Below, piece after piece: positions 58,905-64,000 of a DNA stretch of 64,000 bases. The position numbers were made by a program, and so were the translations under genes. The stretch spans positions 48,321,341-48,385,340 of the forward strand of contig OW799233.1 in assembly GCA_941918925.1 (NCBI GenBank), in the 5' to 3' direction. The notes beneath the pieces were generated by a model. It worked only from the letters and a program-made list of their open reading frames with translations, had not been told where the DNA came from and made no database searches. Position 1 is the first letter of the stretch. Every line of letters begins with the position of its first letter. This stretch comes from Phyto melanocephala. Lineage: Eukaryota; Arthropoda; Insecta; Diptera; Rhinophoridae.

Positions 58905-60124
58905 TCCGGCTCGACTTCTAAAAAAGCGTCCTCGTTTAAGTTATTTACCCTTTGAGCCTTATGCTGAGGCTGATAGCTGACTTGAGCGCTTTGTTGTTGG
59001 CGTTTAATGCCTTGGGGATACCGATTCTGTTCGTAATTTCGAAAATTGGTTGGATTTCTATTGGCAAAATTAGCATTTGCAAAATTAGTATTAGCGTTTG
59101 CCCTAAAATTATATCCATTATTTAATGGTTGTGTTCTTTGCACAATGTTTGCTGAACTGCCCAACTCCATTGGTACTGGTCTTGGTTGGGTATATCTGTC
59201 TTGGAAAAAACTATTTTTTGGAAAGTTCCTTTCGTTACGATGAGGGAAACGCAATGCATTTTGTGGTCTTTGGTTAGAGTTTTGGGAATTTCTATTAAAT
59301 TGTAGAGCAAAATTAGCTCTTATATTATTAGACTCCAATTCCTGAGCCTTCGCAAGAGCGTTTGGAAGATCAGTAGGGGCCAATGAAAATAAAATGTTTG
59401 CCAAAGGGGCATTTAATCCTGTAATAAAAACTCGTAAAGCGTGCTGTCGGTTTTTCCTATTGAGCTCGTTAGTTAACTCTGAACTCGATCCGTGTGTCAT
59501 AATAGTTTTGTTGATCAGAGCAGTGAGTTTTTTGTTGACTTCATTATAATAGTCAAGAATTGCCAATGAGCCCTGTCTCATTATGCTCATTTCCTGCTCA
59601 ATAATATGGAGCGGCCTTTTATCCGAATAAGCAAAATCTAAACGGCTTAGGATGGCCTCTAAATTTAAAACTGTACCATGATTGGTAAGAATGTCGTTCG
59701 CTTCATCAACTATTTTGTTTCTTAAAATTGTGAGGGCGGCGTAGTACCTACGACTTCCCTTTTTATATAGGCTAATAGAATTGTTGGCAGCTTCTCGCCA
59801 ACTTACGTATGAACTTTTGCCACTAAATGTAGGCAAGGACTTGATTACATCAAGTGATTCCTCACAACTAATTCTCTCATCTATGTCTTGAGCCCTGTAT
59901 TCTTCTACATAATTAACACCGCTTAATTGTTGAATGTTTCTATTTAATTCCTCTACTCTCCTAGGCAAGGGACTCGTATCAAGTGTCTCCTTTATTAAGT
60001 CCTTTATTTGTCTCTTCTGTAGCTCAGTTAGTCCTGTCAATCCTGTTACTGGTACTGTATTTTGTGCCATGGTAAGGGATCTACTTAGTCTGTCTGTTAA
60101 ACTGTCGATGGTCTCGTCCGGCAT
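58853..60124 (-). CDS. gag: Retrotransposon Gag
   Basis: 423 residues starting MPDETIDSLTDRLSRS. It has a helical central region (SLPTFSGKSSYVSWREAANN...LRVFITGLNAPLANILFSL, the capsid-like part typical of Ty3/gypsy Gag) and an Asn/Gln/Arg/Pro-rich C-terminus. No CCHC zinc knuckle is visible, as in other insect errantiviruses. The end overlaps pol by about 50 bases in the -1 frame. It packages the element's RNA into particles. Confidence 0.9.
   Translation of the reverse strand: MPDETIDSLTDRLSRSLTMAQNTVPVTGLTGLTELQKRQIKDLIKETLDTSPLPRRVEELNRNIQQLSGVNYVEEYRAQDIDERISCEESLDVIKSLPTFSGKSSYVSWREAANNSISLYKKGSRRYYAALTILRNKIVDEANDILTNHGTVLNLEAILSRLDFAYSDKRPLHIIEQEMSIMRQGSLAILDYYNEVNKKLTALINKTIMTHGSSSELTNELNRKNRQHALRVFITGLNAPLANILFSLAPTDLPNALAKAQELESNNIRANFALQFNRNSQNSNQRPQNALRFPHRNERNFPKNSFFQDRYTQPRPVPMELGSSANIVQRTQPLNNGYNFRANANTNFANANFANRNPTNFRNYEQNRYPQGIKRQQQSAQVSYQPQHKAQRVNNLNEDAFLEVEPDCPILEKEEHPDEFIQY
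58919..58925 (-). promoter_or_regulatory. Slippery heptamer for gag-pol -1 frameshift
   Basis: On the minus strand T TTT TTA lies in the gag frame as codons TTT TTA, the classic X XXY YYZ form. It is 63 bases before the gag stop codon. After slipping, the pol frame is open to the protease. Gag codons begin at coordinates equal to 1 mod 3 and pol codons at 2 mod 3, which is a -1 shift on this strand. Confidence 0.75.
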
Positions 60125-61277
60125 TAAAAAAAGATATTTTATGTACTATATAGTTATCCTGAGTAAAATATAATTTTATTTTATATAGATCTTTTACAGA
60201 AGTTTACATAGATTATTGTGATAAATTTTCCAAATTCAATACAACTATGTAAGAGATTTTAAATTCACACTTATTTAATTTACAATTATTTAAATTTTTA
60301 TATTTTAATTTTTCCTTGAATGTAATTACAATGTGTTTTTTTTCAAAAATTTCTTATTTGGTCTAAAACAGAATTCCCTTTTTTTACACTTTTTAATTCG
60401 TAATATTGGTAACAATAATAAAATTACTTACAATAAAATTAAAATAATAGTTATTCTTGCTGTTTCTGTTGATGGTGATGGGACTCTTCGTCCTTCACGT
60501 CTGCAGTTGATGATGATGGGACTCTTCTTCCTTCACGTCTGCTGGGTCTCGGCTGGCCAGCAGGATAATATTTTATTTTAGTTTATGATAAATCCTTTCC
60601 AAAATATTCTTTGAGTGATCAAAGACAAATTGTTCAGTATATTATTCGTGTTTTGTGTATTAAAATTTACACTTTTTTTCCTTTACGAATATTTTCAAAT
60701 TTCTGTCACTGTTTTTAGTAAATAACCTATAGCTTACTTTAGTCACTCATAATAAATTTATTTTTAAATTCTCATAAATTTATTTTTAAAATAATATTTA
60801 GTCACTTAAATTTTTGTTTTCTCCTTTTTCCAAGGATACTTGTAACAAAATTTTTAATAATAAATTTATTTTTAAATTCCCATAAATTTATTTTTAAAAT
60901 AATATTTAGTCACTTAAATTTTTGCTTTCTCCTTTTTCCAAGGATACTTGTAACAAAAAAAAAATTTTTTTTTTTTTATATTTTTTTTTTATTTTTGATA
61001 TTTTTTTTTCTCCCTTCTCACTGGGATACTTATTTTTAATTTTTGTTCACTAGCCACGAATCCTTACTTTGTCCTTTCAGGATAAATGTTTGTTTTTTCT
61101 CCCTTCTCACTGGGATACTTATTTTTTATTTTTATTCGCTAGCCACGAATCCTTACTTTGTCCTTTCAGGATAAATGTTTGTTTTTTTCTCCCTTCTCAC
61201 TGGGATACTTATTTTTTATTTTTATTCGCTAGCCGCGGATCCTTACTTTGTTTTTTCAGGATATATTACTTTGGCTA
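60125..61277 (-). other. Retrotransposon 5' leader with tandem repeats
   Basis: This is the 1.15 kb non-coding leader between the primer site and gag. It holds three tandem units of 88-91 bp starting at about 61011, 61099 and 61190 (each with 'ctcactgggatacttatttt' and 'acgaatccttactttgt' or close variants). It also holds two units of about 110 bp (60745-60962) containing 'tttagtcacttaaatttttg' and a duplicated 'gatgatgggactctt' word near 60475-60545. Confidence 0.75.
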
Positions 61278-61295
61278 GCCCCACGTTGGGCGCCA
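61278..61295 (-). promoter_or_regulatory. Primer-binding site, tRNA-Lys
   Basis: TGGCGCCCAACGTGGGGC on the minus strand is complementary to the 3' end of tRNA-Lys(CUU) (…GCCCCACGUUGGGCGCCA). It directly follows, and overlaps by one base, the 5' LTR. gypsy itself also uses tRNA-Lys. Confidence 0.85.
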
Positions 61296-61587
61296 ATTAA
61301 ATTTTTAAATTAAGATTTCATTAAAAAAATTTATTTTTGTCAACATTAAGTTGACTTTTCTCTTTTAATTCTAAACTAGAACTAATTATTCACAAAAGAA
61401 TATTTTTATTATTCACTTATGCTTATGATTAAGTTTTAGCAAAAAGTATGATTGTAATATGACTATTTTATTTGGTTCACACGTAGAAATATTAAACCGT
61501 ACAAATTTAGCAGACATAGTGTCAGCATAATTTGTGGGAAAGAATTTTTATGTTAAAATTAGAAAATGATAAATTCGTTTCTTAACT
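61295..61587 (-). repeat. 5' long terminal repeat
   Basis: 293 bp, apparently identical to 53898-54190. The outer side abuts TGGA (61588-61591), the target duplication. Confidence 0.95.
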
Positions 61588-61705
61588 TGGATATTAAATA
61601 AAGAAGTTTGACTTTGACCCCTTTTTCCTCTGCAATATTGGCATGAGCAGTAGAAGGGTATTATAAAATACGTCACGACCGAATATATCATTCGTACAAT
61701 ACTTG

Positions 61706-62498
61706 TTTTATATTAAAACAAGAAGTAATAAAAAATAGAAACTTTCAAATTAAATCTTAAGATTTCTTTTTTAAAAAACCATTTTAAAGGTGGAAGGTTA
61801 AATATGGTACAATGTAATATTCTGTTTTATATATTTAATGTTAGTATTTGTTCGTGTCTTAATACAAGTTTTTGTCATTTCCAGAAGCTTTAACTGATTT
61901 GTTGTAGTGTTTTAGCATAAAGATGTTGTTATTGATTTAAAAATGTTTTTTCAAGTTTCACTTATTATTTCTTTTAATGTTACATTTCGTTGTTTTGTTT
62001 TTATTGCAATATTTTTTTTTGTATATTTAATTTGGAACGTGTTTCTTTGTTGTTGTTGTGATATTAAAAACTAATTTCTAAGTTTGTTTCTTTAGTTTTT
62101 AATGTTTGTTACGCATATCTAGTATGAGCAAAGGTTTTTTTCTTTTAGCAAATGGTGGAGGTTTAATCCATGCGACAACGGACAGCAATTAACTGTTAAG
62201 ATATCTTAAGCGGCAAGTGCCATTATAAATTTGTTGTTGTATTTGGTTTGACTATTTTTTGTTAATAAACTAACTAACTTATATGTCGCTGAATATATTG
62301 TATGCAGTATATACTCTTCAATCTCCGTTAAGCATTTAATATTTCAATGGAATAATTTTACAATATTTTAATATAAAAAAAAAACATTGTTTGAAAATTG
62401 TATAAAATTTTTTTTGGATAAAAAATGATGCGTTTTTGTTGCTCTATTTTCTGAAAATAAAAATTTAATGTTGATTTTTTTATTTCCACTTAGTTTAA
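61706..62498. other. AT-rich interval
   Basis: No gene seen. Confidence 0.5.
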
Positions 62499-63001
62499 TC
62501 TATATATATAAAAATCAATCTGTGTTTGTATGTTTGTTTGTGCTTTATAGACGGTTAAACGGCTGGACCGATTTCCTTGAAATTTTCACAGAATCTTTCT
62601 GTATGTCTGGAAGGCACTATAGGCTATCCTTTGGCTTGAAATTGTAAGTGGGCGGGGTGCCACGCTCTATTAAATAATAAGTATTAAATATTATATATCA
62701 CGAAAGTTAATACAGCTAGAGTCTTCAAATTAAGTACGGTAAACTTTGACATCCACACGAACATTTGGATAAAATATGGGCGGACTTTCTATAGTATGCG
62801 TCGCCACATGAATTAAATACTAAATTTCGTATATTTGGAAAACGATATCGATTAGAGTACTAAAATTTTGCAAGAGCAACTTTGACACCCAAATAAACAT
62901 TTCTGGAAAAAATGGGTACATTAGAAATAGTGGGCGTGGCACCTGCCATATGAATTAAATACTAAAATTTAGGGTGGCGAAGCACACCGGGTATTAGCTA
63001 G
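62499..63001 (+). mobile_element. Helitron-like element 6 (different subfamily)
   Basis: It starts TCTATATATATAAAAATCAA after an A, with 'ttgtatgtttgtttgtgctt' and 'ggctggaccgatttccttga', and ends 'aagcacaccgggtattagctag' before a T. The termini fit Helitrons, and the 5' text is very like non-autonomous Helitrons of other insects. It shares 'gtgggcgtggc' words with the other copies but not the 120-bp units. 503 bp, non-coding. Confidence 0.72.
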
Positions 63002-64000
63002 TGTTAAATATAAATCATTAAAATTTACTGAATTTTTAAAAAATTTTTAAGAATTTCGTAATATATCCAAACAGTTATTTTTAATATATTATGCTTTTCA
63101 GTTGTTGCACTAACATATTAATTGTAATGATTTGATTGTGGAACTTTTAGTTCACAGCTAATTTATGTAATTTCTATTTTCAGTACTTCACAAGCAAGTA
63201 ATTTTTATATGTAACATTTTAAAATAAAAAAAAAACATTTTTTCTTCAAAACATAATAACAGTAAGTATTCCTTAAATCTTAAAAAAATAAACAAATTAA
63301 TATCACGCTTAAGTGATTGAATGCATAGCAGACTATCAATAATAATAGTTTTGTCGATGGACTGGCTATAAGTGGCTCTAGGCTACAAGACTTGAATTTA
63401 CCACAAAGCTTGTAAGCTAAAAGCAAACAAAAATCAGACTGACAGTCAGCTCACAAATTATTTTATTTCAGTTTTGTTTTATTTTAATTTTGATAATAAA
63501 TAAAAGCCAATACTTTAAACTATATTACAACTAAACTAAACTATATACAATATGAATTTGTTATAATTTTACATTTATGCTTAAATCAAAGACTTAATCA
63601 ACTCTCAGTTTGTTTATGAAAATTAACTGCGTAAATTATTCTTAAACTTATGTGTTCTATTTTATACTACTTCTAATCACTATATTTCAGAGTTGACTTA
63701 GAAAAATAAGAAAACAAAACATAAACTAATCATCGCTCGAAAAGTATTTATCTATAGCTTTGCTAGTGTCTGTGTTTACAATAAAAAAAATCAGTAAATC
63801 CTAGCAAAAACATAGAATACACAAAAAAACGAAAAAACAGTGCTTCTAAATAATGACAAAAATTTTAAAAATAATATACATTGTGTATGTATGCTGTTTC
63901 ATTGGGACTAAAACGTTTTTTAAGCTTTTCAATATTTTTAACAAAACGCAAGTTTTTCTTTCTGTACAAATTTTTCTTTACTTTAGGTCTCATATCAAAA
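63002..64000. other. AT-rich interval to the window edge
   Basis: No gene or recognised repeat. Confidence 0.5.

Larger units (their letters stand above)
53898..61587 (-). mobile_element. Env-bearing gypsy-type LTR retrotransposon (errantivirus class), structurally complete
   Basis: 7,690 bp in minus orientation: 5' LTR 61587-61295, primer site, leader, gag, pol, env, polypurine tract and 3' LTR 54190-53898. The two 293-bp LTRs look identical base for base. TGGA flanks both sides (53894-53897 and 61588-61591), the 4-bp duplication usual for gypsy elements. The LTRs begin AGTTA and end AATT. All three frames are long and without internal stops. Elements of this class (gypsy, ZAM, 17.6, 297, Idefix) are endogenous retroviruses of insects. 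Identical LTRs mean a very recent insertion. Confidence 0.95.
53100..61705 (+). repeat. Old TTATACCC long-variant repeat, split by the LTR retrotransposon
   Basis: The left part (about 53115-53897) contains 'agctttgtcattccgtttgt', 'cccataaagtatatattttc' and 'gtgtgttggttgaaatcaac'. The right part (61592-61705) ends in 'gtcacgaccgaatatatcat' plus 'tcgtacaatacttgttt', a diverged family terminus. The 7.7 kb between them is the retrotransposon and its TGGA duplication. Confidence 0.6.

Overview
This window is nuclear DNA of a higher fly (Diptera). It is very AT-rich, has small spliced genes with GT-AG introns, and its proteins look like close orthologues of Drosophila genes. The glucose dehydrogenase gene in particular is almost residue-for-residue the fly Gld protein. 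Large gene-poor stretches packed with repeats suggest a calyptrate fly (blowfly, flesh fly or house-fly type genome) rather than a compact Drosophila genome; that placement is inference.

Layout. Bases 1-1402 hold the 5' part of the ribosome-biogenesis gene NOC3 (minus strand, cut by the window edge). Bases 1600-7772 are a nest of mobile elements: a Penelope-like retroelement with inverted arms sits inside one copy of a dispersed TTATACCC repeat and is itself interrupted by a second copy. Bases 8402-16689 are the gene-rich part: GPATCH11 (plus), the STK16 kinase (minus), DTWD2 (plus) and a six-cysteine odorant-binding protein (minus), all with exon structures that can be closed exactly in frame. 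Bases 17866-18586 are an internally deleted mariner-type element. Bases 19398-32201 are Gld (minus, five coding exons), whose 10.2 kb second intron holds two hAT-like elements, a Helitron-like element, a 347-bp tandem duplication and a transposase relic.

From 32.2 kb to the right edge I see no convincing host gene. The region is made of TTATACCC repeats (one nested in another), five further Helitron-like elements with 5'-TC...CTAG-3' ends in A|T sites, foldback MITEs, decayed transposase and LINE pieces, and, at 53898-61587, a complete env-bearing gypsy-type LTR retrotransposon (errantivirus class) on the minus strand. It has apparently identical 293-bp LTRs, a TGGA target duplication, a tRNA-Lys primer site, gag, pol and env.

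The host genes do not form a functional pathway: nucleolar 60S maturation (NOC3), a splicing-linked G-patch protein (GPATCH11), a Golgi-type kinase (STK16), a tRNA modifier (DTWD2), a secreted carrier (OBP) and an oxidase (Gld). The most notable non-gene signals are hammerhead-ribozyme-like cores in both arms of the Penelope-like element, the apparently very young errantivirus, and the layered nesting of repeat families that lets insertions be ordered in time.
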